Source: Novosphingobium sp. CECT 9465 (GTDB taxonomy: Bacteria > Pseudomonadota > Alphaproteobacteria > Sphingomonadales > Sphingomonadaceae). Taken from it: DNA of 64,000 bases. The position numbers and the translations under genes were made by a program. Shown here one piece after another: positions 1 to 8,800 of this stretch (its first letter is position 1; each line of letters opens with the position of its first letter). The notes beneath the pieces were generated by a model that saw only the letters and a program-made list of their open reading frames with translations, was not told the DNA's origin and did no database searches. Location of the stretch: positions 2,838,501-2,902,500 of the forward strand of contig NZ_CAKLBX010000001.1 in NCBI RefSeq assembly GCF_920987055.1. The letters run 5' to 3'.

Positions 1-1632
1 TCCGGCACTGGCGGCGATCCCCGGCGGCGCACGACACAGCAAGCTTTTGGCGACAAGCTGCATACCTACACCATCGTCGATGCCATCAATGACAAGAACG
101 TGCTGCCGTTCCGGATCGATTATATCAACACGATCAAGGCCGGAACGTGGATCAAGGACAAGCAGGTATCGGCCATCGATACCGAGCGGGCATTGCTGGC
201 ACCGGAACGGATTGCCCAAATCGTCGGCTATATCCGCGAACACTTTGATCAGAAGACCAAGCGCAGCAGTTCCTACCGGCATGATGGCAAGCGGCTGACC
301 GGTTTCAACTCGTTGTTGGCGACAGCTTCGATTGATGCAGCCAAACGCTATTATGCGGAATTTTCCAAACAGCAGCAGTCCTTGCCAGAGGCGCAGCGGC
401 TGAAGATCGGCCTGATCTACAGCTTTGCCGCCAATGAGGACGAGGAAGGCGGCCTGCTGGGCGAGGAAGAATTTGAAACTGATGGGCTGGATCAGGGTTC
501 GCGCGATTTTCTGGAAGGTGCAATCCGGGATTACAATGCCCTGTTCAACATGAACTTCGACACCTCGGCTGACCAATTCCAGAATTATTACAAGGATCTG
601 TCCCAACGGCTGAAAAAGCGCGAACTGGACATGGTGATCGTGGTCAACATGTTCCTCACCGGGTTTGACGCCACGACGCTCAACACCCTGTGGGCAGACA
701 AGAACCTGAAGGCCCATGGCTTGATCCAGGCCTATTCGCGCACAAACCGCATCCTCAATTCGGTCAAGACCTATGGCAACATCGTGTCGTTCCGCAATCT
801 GGAGAAGGAAACCAACGACGCGCTGGCTTTGTTTGGCAACAAGGACGCCAAGGGCATCGTGTTGCTCAAGCCCTATGCGGAATATTATGGGGAGTATGAA
901 AAGCGGGTCGCCGAGCTGCTTGGCACACACCCGCTTGGCCAGCCGATCATTGGGGAAGCTGCGCAAAAGGCCTTCATCAAACTGTTCGGTTCGATCCTGC
1001 GTTTGCGCAATATCCTGACCGCGTTCGATGATTTTGCAGGCAACGAAATCCTGAGCCAGCGCGAGTTTCAGGACTATCAGAGCCTGTATCTCAACCTTTA
1101 TGCCGAATTTCGCAGCGTGTCCGACGCGGACAAGGAAGCTATCAACGACGACGTTGTGTTCGAGATCGAACTGATCAAGCAGGTTGAGATCAACGTCGAT
1201 TATATCCTGCTGCTGGTCGAGCGTTACCTTTCATCGAAGGGAACCGGCGACGACAAGGAAATTCTGGCGACCATCGAGCGCGCCATCAATTCCAGCCCAT
1301 CGCTCAGAAACAAGAAGGACCTAATTGAGCGGTTCGTCGATTCAGTTTCGTCATCAGCGAAGGTCGATGCGCAGTGGCAAGCGTTTGTTGCGGCCAGGAA
1401 AGCGGAAGAACTCGAACGGATAATTGCGGACGAAGGCCTCAACGCAGAGGCGACACATGGCTTCATCGACAATGCGTTCCGCGATGGCGCGATCCCTTCA
1501 ACAGGAATCGCGATCACGAAAATCCTGCCGCCAGTGTCCAGATTCTCCAAGGGCAACGGCCATGCCGTAAAGAAGCAGGCGGTGCTGGATAAGCTGGCCG
1601 CCTTCTTTGATCGATATTTCGGGCTGTCATGA
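1..1632 (+). CDS. hsdR: Type I restriction enzyme R subunit, C-terminal part (truncated by window edge)
   Basis: This is the motor and endonuclease subunit of a type I restriction-modification complex. It uses ATP to translocate DNA and cleaves unmethylated targets. The reading frame is open from base 1, so the N-terminal nuclease and first RecA domain lie upstream. What remains starts with the family-typical stretch LHTYTIVDAI...DKNVLPFRIDY. It continues through the second helicase domain (FLTGFDATTLNTLW, then IQAYSRTNRI, the motif VI arginine region) into the helical C-terminal region that binds the methyltransferase core. The stop is 42 bases before mcrB, on the same strand, so this is the upstream edge of a defence cluster. 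hsdM and hsdS are expected before the window but cannot be seen. Confidence 0.93.
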   Translation, partial: SGTGGDPRRRTTQQAFGDKLHTYTIVDAINDKNVLPFRIDYINTIKAGTWIKDKQVSAIDTERALLAPERIAQIVGYIREHFDQKTKRSSSYRHDGKRLTGFNSLLATASIDAAKRYYAEFSKQQQSLPEAQRLKIGLIYSFAANEDEEGGLLGEEEFETDGLDQGSRDFLEGAIRDYNALFNMNFDTSADQFQNYYKDLSQRLKKRELDMVIVVNMFLTGFDATTLNTLWADKNLKAHGLIQAYSRTNRILNSVKTYGNIVSFRNLEKETNDALALFGNKDAKGIVLLKPYAEYYGEYEKRVAELLGTHPLGQPIIGEAAQKAFIKLFGSILRLRNILTAFDDFAGNEILSQREFQDYQSLYLNLYAEFRSVSDADKEAINDDVVFEIELIKQVEINVDYILLLVERYLSSKGTGDDKEILATIERAINSSPSLRNKKDLIERFVDSVSSSAKVDAQWQAFVAARKAEELERIIADEGLNAEATHGFIDNAFRDGAIPSTGIAITKILPPVSRFSKGNGHAVKKQAVLDKLAAFFDRYFGLS

Positions 1633-1673
1633 CGTGACGGTGGGGCAACTGACAGTTCGCGGAAGGGGCGGAG

Positions 1674-3890
1674 ATGCGTGAGGCTGAATTTCGGGTTTGG
1701 TTCGAGGCCAATGATTATGACGCGGCCACGATCGGCACGCAGCTTGCCCGCGCCAAGCGGATCGAACAAAGCTACGGTGATCTTGATGAGCTGTACCGTG
1801 ATGGAGAGTTGGCCGCGCTGAAGGCTGAGCTTTCCTACTCATCAGAAGACGAGCGGGCCAACCGGCCCAATCCAGCCAAATTCCCCGTCAACGGCAATAT
1901 TCGCAATTCGATGGCAAGCTATTGCAGCACCATCGAATATTATTCGAAATTCTGCGCCTCATTTGACCGCGTGCAACAAGGAGACGGCCAAAATATCACC
2001 AGCGAAGCCATTGAAGCGGCAATGGATGAGTTTGATACCATCGGCCTTGAAGGCTTCAAATCGCAATACGGCTTCGGAACGCCCCAGAAATACTGGGTGA
2101 AGCGTCCGGGCAATGGAAAGCTCTATCCTGCGAAAGCAGTAGTTGGCGTCTCATACGGACATGTTCCCGGTGGCGTCCCCCTGAAGGCATCAGACTTCTA
2201 CGGTGGCCAGGGGGAGCAGGCCGCGAATGGGATTCTGCGCAAGCTGGGTTATGAAATCGTCTCGCGCGGGGCCACTGCGCCTGAGGCAAATGGGCCGGTG
2301 AAGCCTGAACCGAAGCATGAAGGTGATTTCATGGCCATGCCAACCAACCTGATCCTTTACGGCCCGCCGGGCACCGGCAAGACTTACCGCACTGCGCTGG
2401 AAGCGGTGAGGCTGTGCGATGGCATGTCCAGTTATCCGGAAACCAACGATGGCCGGGCTGCTCTGATGGCTCGGTACAATGAGCTGGTCGCGGACAAGCG
2501 GATCGCCTTCGTCACCTTTCACCAAAGCTATGGCTACGAAGACTTCGTAGAAGGCCTGCGTCCTGTGCCCATCGGGAATAGCGACGGGGAATCCGTTGGC
2601 TTCCATTTACAACCGCAACCGGGCATTTTTCGTCTGATCGCGGAACGTGCGGAAACTGGTGGTCTGGCTGTTGGCAGTGAGCCTTTGAACATCGCTGATC
2701 GCGCAGTCTACAAAATGTCTTTGGGAGAGGTGGCCGATTCAGCTTCTGATTTCGTCTTTACGGAATCCCTCCAGAACAACTACGCTTTGTTCGGCTTTCG
2801 CGACATCGACTGGACCGACCCGCGCTTTTCGGACCGTGAAGAGATATTCTCCGAGGTGAAGAAGGAATTTCCCGATGAGGATGTCACCCCCAACAAGGGT
2901 ATGGTGCAATCGCCCGATGTATTCCGCAACCAGCTAGAAATCGGCGACATGCTCATTGTCGCCAAGGGCAATCATCGATTCAGGGCAATTGGCATCGTCG
3001 AGGGCGAATACGAATATGCGCCTCGGCCCGATGGTCGATATTGCCACCGCAGAAAAGTGCGATGGCTCTGGCATGACAAGGATGGCTTGGACGTCAGCGA
3101 ACTCTACCCTCCGAAGTTCATCCAGAAAACGCTGTATCGGCTCAAGGACGCGGAACTAAATCGGCCCCTGATTGCCCGGCTGGTTTCAGAAACCGTTGGT
3201 GACGGGGCAGAAGGCGAACCCTTGCCGCACGTCCTCGTCATAGACGAAATCAACCGCGCCAATGTGTCCAAAGTGTTCGGCGAACTCATCACGCTGCTTG
3301 AGCCTGACAAGCGGACAGGCATGGACAATGCGTTGTCAGTGACCTTGCCCTATTCCAAGCGGCAGTTTTCTGTACCCGCCAACCTTCACATCATCGGAAC
3401 GATGAACACGGCAGACCGGTCCATCGCTCTGCTGGACACAGCATTGCGGCGGCGGTTCGATTTTCGGGAAATGGCTCCGGACCCATCGCTTCTGGCGAAA
3501 GCCAGCGAGCGGGCCGGGATTGATCTCGTGCGCGTTCTGACCACCATCAATCAGCGGATCGAGTATCTCATCGACCGGGAACACCGCATCGGCCACGCCT
3601 TTTTCATCGGTTGCGAGACAGCCGAACAGGTTCATGCCGCCATGCGCGACAAGGTTATTCCGCTGTTGCAGGAATACTTCTTCGAGGACTGGAGCCGTAT
3701 CCATGGGGTGCTCGGTGACGGCTTCATCGGATCCGTTACCTTGAAGTGCCCACTTGGCGAGGGTGAGGATCGCAAGAGCTGGTTCGTGCGCTTGGACAAG
3801 CAGCCGGACGGAAGCGATCTTTTTCCTCATGATGCATTCGCGAAGTTGATCGGCAAGGTTGCAGGCGTTGCGGCAGGGTCCCGCGAATGA
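1674..3890 (+). CDS. mcrB: McrB-like AAA+ restriction ATPase with a PUA/EVE-like insert
   Basis: This is the NTPase and DNA-recognition subunit of a modification-dependent (type IV) McrBC restriction system, 738 residues. The first ~220 residues hold two small domains resembling the N-terminal head of ScoMcrA-type enzymes (inferred). Walker A (GPPGTGKT) is near residue 228, Walker B with the McrB signature (VIDEINRAN) near 520, and the sensor stretch NTADRSIALLDTALRRRF near 575. Walker A and B are ~290 residues apart, against roughly 80 in E. coli McrB. The extra ~200 residues (about 340-500) contain GDMLIVAKGNHRFRAIGIV and a following H..K..W pattern, which reads as an EVE/PUA-like reader domain placed inside the ATPase core. 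The stop overlaps the next ATG (ATGA), so the genes are translationally coupled. Confidence 0.88.
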   Translation: MREAEFRVWFEANDYDAATIGTQLARAKRIEQSYGDLDELYRDGELAALKAELSYSSEDERANRPNPAKFPVNGNIRNSMASYCSTIEYYSKFCASFDRVQQGDGQNITSEAIEAAMDEFDTIGLEGFKSQYGFGTPQKYWVKRPGNGKLYPAKAVVGVSYGHVPGGVPLKASDFYGGQGEQAANGILRKLGYEIVSRGATAPEANGPVKPEPKHEGDFMAMPTNLILYGPPGTGKTYRTALEAVRLCDGMSSYPETNDGRAALMARYNELVADKRIAFVTFHQSYGYEDFVEGLRPVPIGNSDGESVGFHLQPQPGIFRLIAERAETGGLAVGSEPLNIADRAVYKMSLGEVADSASDFVFTESLQNNYALFGFRDIDWTDPRFSDREEIFSEVKKEFPDEDVTPNKGMVQSPDVFRNQLEIGDMLIVAKGNHRFRAIGIVEGEYEYAPRPDGRYCHRRKVRWLWHDKDGLDVSELYPPKFIQKTLYRLKDAELNRPLIARLVSETVGDGAEGEPLPHVLVIDEINRANVSKVFGELITLLEPDKRTGMDNALSVTLPYSKRQFSVPANLHIIGTMNTADRSIALLDTALRRRFDFREMAPDPSLLAKASERAGIDLVRVLTTINQRIEYLIDREHRIGHAFFIGCETAEQVHAAMRDKVIPLLQEYFFEDWSRIHGVLGDGFIGSVTLKCPLGEGEDRKSWFVRLDKQPDGSDLFPHDAFAKLIGKVAGVAAGSRE

Positions 3891-4633
3891 TCGACGAACT
3901 GGCCAGCCATCTCCTTCCCGGTGTGCCTGTCGAGCGGGTTGCTACTGCGCTCGGCGCGGCGGCAGGCCAAGAGTTGGCCTCGGTCAAGTTTGGCAGTCCC
4001 GAAAGCAGCTCGGCTCTGGCGGTCAATGGTTTCGGCCCCTTTCTCGAAAGTCCGGGCACGTTACCGGCGTTTCCCTGCCTTAATGATCTGGATTGGCCTG
4101 CGCTGACCGTCGATATTGAGCGTCAGATGCGTTTCCCATGGGCGGGCGGCCGCCACCCTTGGCTTGATGCCGCCGTCGAAACTGCAACACAGCTGATCGG
4201 CGTTGAATCGAAGCGCTTCGAGCCTTTCCGCGATTCCAAGCTAGCAAAGCTGTCGCCCCAGTACTCGTCGCACAAGTGGGATGAGGGTATGGAGCCGTGG
4301 TGCGCGATGCGTGACCACTTGCTGGCGGAACCAGCGGCCTTTCGTCATCTCGATGCGGCGCAACTGGTGAAGCACGGCTTTGGTTTGGTGACTGAGGCAA
4401 AGCGACGGGGAAAGTCGCCGGTCCTCCTCTACCTCTTTGCTGAGCCTACGGAAGGCCGCGCCATTAAAGCACAGGCAATTGCTGACCACCGATCCGAAAT
4501 CGCCCGGTTCGCCGGAGGGGTAACCGGTTCAACAGTCCGATTCGCCGCTTGTTCATGGCGTGAATGGCTGACAACCTTCCAGCCAAGCCTGTCCGATCAT
4601 GCTGATCGCGTCATTGCCCGGTTCCACCCGTGA
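3887..4633 (+). CDS. PGN_0703-like putative PD-(D/E)XK nuclease in the McrBC operon
   Basis: This is a 248-residue soluble protein whose start overlaps the mcrB stop by four bases. The N-terminal ~95 residues are unassigned. The segment LIGVESKRFEPFRD (about residue 105) followed by an SPQY...W region matches the E-x-K half of a PD-(D/E)XK fold as seen in PGN_0703-type putative restriction endonucleases. An upstream acidic residue is expected for catalysis but cannot be fixed by eye. McrC already supplies the nuclease in canonical McrBC, so a second nuclease-like gene between B and C is unusual. It could be an accessory effector or a specificity factor. The fold assignment is an inference from the motif and context. 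Confidence 0.55.
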   Translation: MIDELASHLLPGVPVERVATALGAAAGQELASVKFGSPESSSALAVNGFGPFLESPGTLPAFPCLNDLDWPALTVDIERQMRFPWAGGRHPWLDAAVETATQLIGVESKRFEPFRDSKLAKLSPQYSSHKWDEGMEPWCAMRDHLLAEPAAFRHLDAAQLVKHGFGLVTEAKRRGKSPVLLYLFAEPTEGRAIKAQAIADHRSEIARFAGGVTGSTVRFAACSWREWLTTFQPSLSDHADRVIARFHP

Positions 4634-4728
4634 TGCAGCGCCCATGTCAACCGACCACCATTAGGTTCGTCGCGCGCGGCGAATGGCAGGGTAGTCCCAG
4701 ATTTGATCTATGTGATGGAGAACAATAG

Positions 4729-5133
4729 ATGTCCGCACTCACCACTCCTTCTCACGCCGAGCTTAGAAACCGGATTGAGCAGCTCGCCATTTCTGCGGAC
4801 GCCAAGTCTATCCTAATCGGCATGGCTGACATCTCGGCCAAGGCCGGTGACACCGTCATTGCCATAGGGCGGCATGTTCTGGGGTTCACATTCGATTTGT
4901 TCAGGCAGTTTCCGAACAGCAGTTTTGGCCTGATCGCAGGCTTTGTCATCGGATCGCTCATTGGAGCCATTCCATTTTTTGGCGCTGCTCTGGCAGCGGT
5001 ATTCACCCCGCTTCTCATGGCGCTCGGTCTCGCCAGAGGCGCGGTCGCTGATCTTGGCAATGCCGCGATCCGTGACAGAATGACAGATTTCGAGCATCGG
5101 CTCCGTGCCATGGTGCCTGAAGCAGCGGCATGA
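4729..5133 (+). CDS. Small membrane protein, McrBC-associated, unknown function
   Basis: This is a 134-residue protein preceded by GGAG nine bases before the ATG, after a 95-base gap from the nuclease-like gene. Residues ~58-105 are strongly hydrophobic and glycine/alanine rich (FGLIAGFVIGSLIGAIPFFG, then a second span LAAVFTPLLMALGLA), which suggests two membrane passes or a hairpin. The N-terminus is a polar amphipathic helix. I do not recognise a family. Its stop overlaps the start of the next gene, so the two are probably co-translated and may act as a membrane pair. Confidence 0.6.
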   Translation: MSALTTPSHAELRNRIEQLAISADAKSILIGMADISAKAGDTVIAIGRHVLGFTFDLFRQFPNSSFGLIAGFVIGSLIGAIPFFGAALAAVFTPLLMALGLARGAVADLGNAAIRDRMTDFEHRLRAMVPEAAA

Positions 5134-6005
5134 TCGTGCAAGCCGAACTGGAAGCCCGATTTTCTAACGTGACCTGCGTTGTCGCTGATCCTTTGCGCTT
5201 CAAGCTGCGGCTTGGCATCGGAGAAGACGCTTACACGTCCCTCCGGGTGAAAAAATCGCTGCAAGAAGTCTGGGACGTGGGCGGCATGGCTGCGACCGGC
5301 GCTACAGTAGCCGCATCACCAATGGTGGCGGGTACATTCTTTGCATCGAAAGGTCTGCTTGCCGCCATTGGCTTGGGTGCTGCAGCTGCAACGCCAGTGG
5401 GATGGGTGGCCGCTGCGGCGGTGGCCTCTGGCGGGGCATATTATGGCGTGACGCGACTGTTCCGGAGCTATTCGGGCAGCCGTGTCGATGTCATTCCCCA
5501 TTTTCTCAACACGCCAATGGACTTACTGGCCGCAAGTCTGTTTGACCTGATAGGTGGTCTTGCTGCTCGAATTTCAGCCATCGATGGCCAGATTGATGAT
5601 GTCGAGAAAGCTACGATTGCGCGGCATTTCATCCAGGATTGGGGCCTTGATACCGGCTACGTGACACATGCGCTGGAGGTGATTTTTCAGGGCGTAGATG
5701 CTGTGCGGGTCAAGGATATTGCAAAGGCAATCGCATCATTTCAGGCGGACAATCCCGACTGTAATCCGCAAGCCATGCAGGCGGAGTTGATGGCCTTCCT
5801 GCGCGAGGTTGCCGAGGCTGATGGCAAAATGGATGAACGCGAAGAACTCGCCCTGGATGCCGTTGCCCGCGTGCTGGAGGAAGAAAGCGCCTTCAGCCTG
5901 CAAAAGGCCGGTCAGACTGTCTCGGTATGGGCCAAGGATGCGGCACAATCAGCGGGCAGCCTTGCCAGCAAGCTCCCCTCCTTGAACCTGAAAAGAGGCC
6001 AGTGA
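5130..6005 (+). CDS. Membrane-anchored TerB-like domain protein
   Basis: This is a 291-residue protein. Residues ~52-110 form an Ala/Gly-rich hydrophobic region (about two passes). After it comes a helical domain, about 140-245, with two acidic signatures, AIDGQIDDVEKA and AEADGKMDEREELALDAVARVL. These match the repeated metal-binding DG.ID..E pattern of TerB (tellurite-resistance B-like) domains. TerB domains are found in stress and phage-conflict gene clusters and are thought to link membranes to intracellular effectors. The start overlaps the preceding gene (ATGA) and the stop overlaps mcrC (GTGA), so this gene sits inside the mcr operon. The function is inferred. Confidence 0.6.
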   Translation: MIVQAELEARFSNVTCVVADPLRFKLRLGIGEDAYTSLRVKKSLQEVWDVGGMAATGATVAASPMVAGTFFASKGLLAAIGLGAAAATPVGWVAAAAVASGGAYYGVTRLFRSYSGSRVDVIPHFLNTPMDLLAASLFDLIGGLAARISAIDGQIDDVEKATIARHFIQDWGLDTGYVTHALEVIFQGVDAVRVKDIAKAIASFQADNPDCNPQAMQAELMAFLREVAEADGKMDEREELALDAVARVLEEESAFSLQKAGQTVSVWAKDAAQSAGSLASKLPSLNLKRGQ

Positions 6006-7312
6006 CACACCTCTGTGCCCACGAATGGGGCCGGGTCGCTGTTCACAACGGCACCGGTCCAGCGCTCGAACGGGCGTTTACCCGTAGTCAGGCGAATGCC
6101 CTGTTGCTGGCCGCTCGATCTCACCCGTTGGCGAACCGTTCCGGGACCAATATTCTTGTAGATCGCTATACCGAGATAGGGGCGCAGCAGGTTGTCGGCG
6201 TGATTGCCGCGCCGGGGTGCAGCCTTGAGATTCTGCCCAAGATCGACGCTACATCGGATGAGAATGATGAAACCATCCGCACCCGTCTTGTTTCCATGCT
6301 CGACGTCGCGCTTGGTCTCAAACTCGGCGATGGACAGGCCCTGGCTATGGCACGCCAGAAGGAAACCCTGCTTGATATCCTGATCCGCTTATTCGCTGAT
6401 CGCCTGCTGGCTGAGGCCCGGCGCGGTCTTCCCCGCGCTTACATGGCGCAGGAAGAGAATCTCGCCGCGTTGCGCGGGCGGCTCGATGTCATCCAGCAGT
6501 TTACGCACAATGCGGTCCGACCGGACCGACTGGCCTGCCGTTTTGACACACTGATGCCGGATACGCCGTTGCTGCGTGTCATGAAGGCCTGCGTGCTCAT
6601 GTTGCGCCGCCACGCGCGCGTACTGGCGACACAGCGAAGCCTTGATGAGTTGCGATTTCTCCTGGCCGAGGTCAGCGACGTTCCGGTCACTGCTCTGCCA
6701 TGGGCGCAAGTGCGGATAGATCGGACCAATCGTCGCTGGGAGACGCTATACGGGCTGGCAAAGCTGTTTTTGAAACGTGAATGGCAACGCACCAACCACG
6801 ATGCAAAGGCGGGCCAGGGGATTACCCTGTTGTTCGCCATGAACGACCTGTTCGAAGCCTATATCGCTGCACTTGCCCGGCGGGCGCTGCTGGGTAGCGA
6901 TCTGACGGTCCATTCGCAGGGCGGATTGCGCTATTGTCTGATGGAGGAGGGTGATGGCGGCAAAGAACGCTTCCAGACGACACCGGACATTCTCATCAAG
7001 CGGAATGGGCAGGTCGTGATGGTGATCGATACCAAATGGAAGCTGATCGGCCGAAATCCAGAAGACAAGAAGCGCGGCGTTTCGCAGTCCGATGTCTACC
7101 AGATGATGGCTTATGCTCGTCTGTACCAGTGCAGGGAGGTGATGCTGCTCTATCCTCATCACGCCAGCCTTGGCAGTGAGGCGCTGGATGCAGGTTACGG
7201 CATGATGGAAGGCGATGAACGCCTGCGGATTGCAAGTGTTGATCTGGTTGCTGGCAAGAGAGCGGTTGAGCAACAACTGGAGGGGCTGATTGCACCTTCC
7301 ACGGTCACGTAA
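6002..7312 (+). CDS. mcrC: McrC-like nuclease subunit of the McrBC system
   Basis: McrC carries the PD-(D/E)XK endonuclease that McrB activates. I place the start at GTG 6002, overlapping the preceding TGA with AGAGG just upstream. This gives 436 residues starting THLCAHEWGRV, which fits McrC N-termini, whereas the in-frame ATG at 5927 would read through the coding end of the upstream gene. The middle part shows the conserved LRVMKACV...RR region. The nuclease core near the C-terminus reads TTPDILIK...VVMVIDTKWK (D...D-x-K), then QMMAYARLY. It is the last gene of the block. No clear terminator follows. Confidence 0.88.
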   Translation: MTHLCAHEWGRVAVHNGTGPALERAFTRSQANALLLAARSHPLANRSGTNILVDRYTEIGAQQVVGVIAAPGCSLEILPKIDATSDENDETIRTRLVSMLDVALGLKLGDGQALAMARQKETLLDILIRLFADRLLAEARRGLPRAYMAQEENLAALRGRLDVIQQFTHNAVRPDRLACRFDTLMPDTPLLRVMKACVLMLRRHARVLATQRSLDELRFLLAEVSDVPVTALPWAQVRIDRTNRRWETLYGLAKLFLKREWQRTNHDAKAGQGITLLFAMNDLFEAYIAALARRALLGSDLTVHSQGGLRYCLMEEGDGGKERFQTTPDILIKRNGQVVMVIDTKWKLIGRNPEDKKRGVSQSDVYQMMAYARLYQCREVMLLYPHHASLGSEALDAGYGMMEGDERLRIASVDLVAGKRAVEQQLEGLIAPSTVT

Positions 7313-7993
7313 TTGGCTGCGGCTTGATTCGGTTTTTCACCGCTCTCAGGCGGGAAATCGTCGGCGGGCCGCAAAATAAATTTTGCTGTCGCAGATTGAT
7401 CCGAAATATAACGTCCGCAGCGATTTGAGTCCTCATCGAGGACCAACGCCGATGCCAAGACGGTATTTTCGACGGTATCGAAACTCAAAAAATCACAATA
7501 AAGCATTGTGATATAACGCTTTGCCGACACATAACGGTCCCTCTTCTGGCACCATTTTCCGCGTCAGGGCATCCCGCAAGGGTCGGCAAACCGGCGGAAA
7601 TCTGCCATTTTTAAGCCTTATCAATCCTGTAGTTTGCCAAGCAATATCAGGCAATCCGGGGTGATGTGGTCCCAGACCAAATCGACGACCCCATGTCCCT
7701 GGAACCGCACTCGCTGGCCCTCTCCCGGCACCGTTCAGGAGATTCGACTGTAGCGCTGAAAGAGCTGCAAATCGGGAACATCCGTCCGGTTGATAAAGTG
7801 ACCCGCGCACTGATAAACAAGGCCTCTATCCGGATATCCATCCATGGCGACACCAACGGTCGGCGAGCGTGGCGCAATGCGCGCTTCGCCGACTGAAGGC
7901 TGAGGCGCGTCCTCATCAATTCCACAATTTTCGAAATATGGATTGACTACAATGACGCATTTGTTACTTCGATATTTCTCGAAAGGTGGTTTT
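7313..7993. other. 680-base gap between mcrC and arsR
   Basis: No gene is supported here. GC content drops and short frames exist on both strands without recognisable domains. On the plus strand around 7790-7880 the translation includes INKASIRISIHGD followed by GRRAWRN. This loosely recalls the IRISMDG...GRAWRDN region of IS3-family transposase B proteins, so it may be a decayed insertion-sequence end, but the match is weak. The last 70 bases hold the ars promoter and operator. Confidence 0.5.
7929..7984 (+). promoter_or_regulatory. ArsR operator/promoter: inverted GAAATAT...ATATTTC
   Basis: A perfect 7-base inverted repeat (GAAATAT at 7933-7939, ATATTTC at 7972-7978) flanks a TTGACT (-35-like) at 7943. 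TTCGAA/TCGAAA sequences adjoin both arms. It lies directly before the arsR ribosome binding site (AAAGGTGG). AT-rich dyads in this position are typical ArsR-family operators, so arsenite release of ArsR should induce the operon. The exact -10 is not clear. Confidence 0.55.
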
Positions 7994-8347
7994 ATGGACA
8001 ATCTCGATGTGCAGGTATGGGCGGTAGACGCGCTTGGGGCGCTCGCTCATGAAACGCGTTTGTCTGTATTCCGCATGCTGGTGAAAGCAGGGCCTGACGG
8101 CATGATTGCCGGTGCCATCGCCGATCAGCAGCGCGTACCGCCTTCCACCATGTCGCATCATCTTGCCATGCTTGAGCGCGCCGGACTCGTGCGATCCGAG
8201 CGCGAGAGCCGACTGATTCACTATCGCACCGATTACGCCGGCATGCGGCGCCTGCTGACATTCCTGATGCAGGATTGCTGCCAGGGCGCACCGGAAATGT
8301 GCGGTGACCTGCTGGGCGGACTTGCCTGCACCGGAGCAACCGCATGA
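7994..8347 (+). CDS. arsR: ArsR-family arsenic-responsive repressor
   Basis: This is a 117-residue winged-helix repressor. It shows the standard core: LAHETRLSVFRML, then the recognition helix PPSTMSHHLAMLERAGLV and the wing RESRLIHYRTD. The C-terminal tail has a Cys pair and a third Cys (DCCQGAPEMC), matching ArsR types that bind As(III)/Sb(III) through C-terminal cysteines rather than the alpha-3 CxC site. The start at 7994 has a good AAAGGTGG site; an upstream in-frame TTG would overlap the operator. It overlaps arsC by four bases and is the first gene of the operon. Confidence 0.9.
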   Translation: MDNLDVQVWAVDALGALAHETRLSVFRMLVKAGPDGMIAGAIADQQRVPPSTMSHHLAMLERAGLVRSERESRLIHYRTDYAGMRRLLTFLMQDCCQGAPEMCGDLLGGLACTGATA

Positions 8348-8772
8348 CTGACATCGTGATTTACCATAACCCGGAATGCGGCACATCGCGCAATACGCTG
8401 GCCATGATCCGCAATGCCGGGATCGAGCCACATGTCGTGGAGTATCTCAAGACTCCGCCATCGCGCGCCTTGCTGGAAAGACTGATCGAGCGTGCCGGAA
8501 TTTTACCGCGCGCCTTGCTCCGTGAAAAGGGTTCGCCCTACGCTGAACTGGATCTCGGCAATCCCGATCTTACCGACGCACAATTGATCGATGCGATGAT
8601 GGAGCATCCCATCCTTATCAACCGCCCGCTGGTGGTTTCGCCCCTTGGGGTAAAGCTGTGCCGCCCTTCGGAAGAGGTCCTCGGTCTCCTCCCCAGCAAG
8701 CAGTGCGGCGCCTTTGCCAAGGAAGACGGTGAGCAGGTGATCGACGCAACCGGCAATCGCGTGGCCCGATAA
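8344..8772 (+). CDS. arsC: Arsenate reductase, glutaredoxin-coupled ArsC
   Basis: This is a 142-residue cytoplasmic reductase converting arsenate to arsenite. The active-site segment HNPECGTSRNTL places the catalytic Cys at residue 12 with the following S-R that stabilises the thiolate. Later hallmarks are GSPYAELDL and HPILINRPLVV with the substrate-binding arginine, then G.KLCRPSE. This layout is the E. coli R773 type, which recycles through glutathione and glutaredoxin. It is translationally coupled to arsR (ATGA overlap) and feeds the downstream arsenite pump. Confidence 0.94.
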   Translation: MTDIVIYHNPECGTSRNTLAMIRNAGIEPHVVEYLKTPPSRALLERLIERAGILPRALLREKGSPYAELDLGNPDLTDAQLIDAMMEHPILINRPLVVSPLGVKLCRPSEEVLGLLPSKQCGAFAKEDGEQVIDATGNRVAR

Positions 8773-8800
8773 CGATGTGGCCTGATAACAAGGAAGCGCC

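Noticed and set aside
5927..6001. Upstream ATG as the start of mcrC
   Set aside because: It would overlap the coding end of the TerB-like gene by 79 bases and adds residues unlike McrC; GTG 6002 with AGAGG upstream fits better.
7943..7993. TTG at 7943 as the arsR start
   Set aside because: It lies within the operator and adds 17 residues not typical of ArsR; ATG 7994 has a good ribosome binding site.
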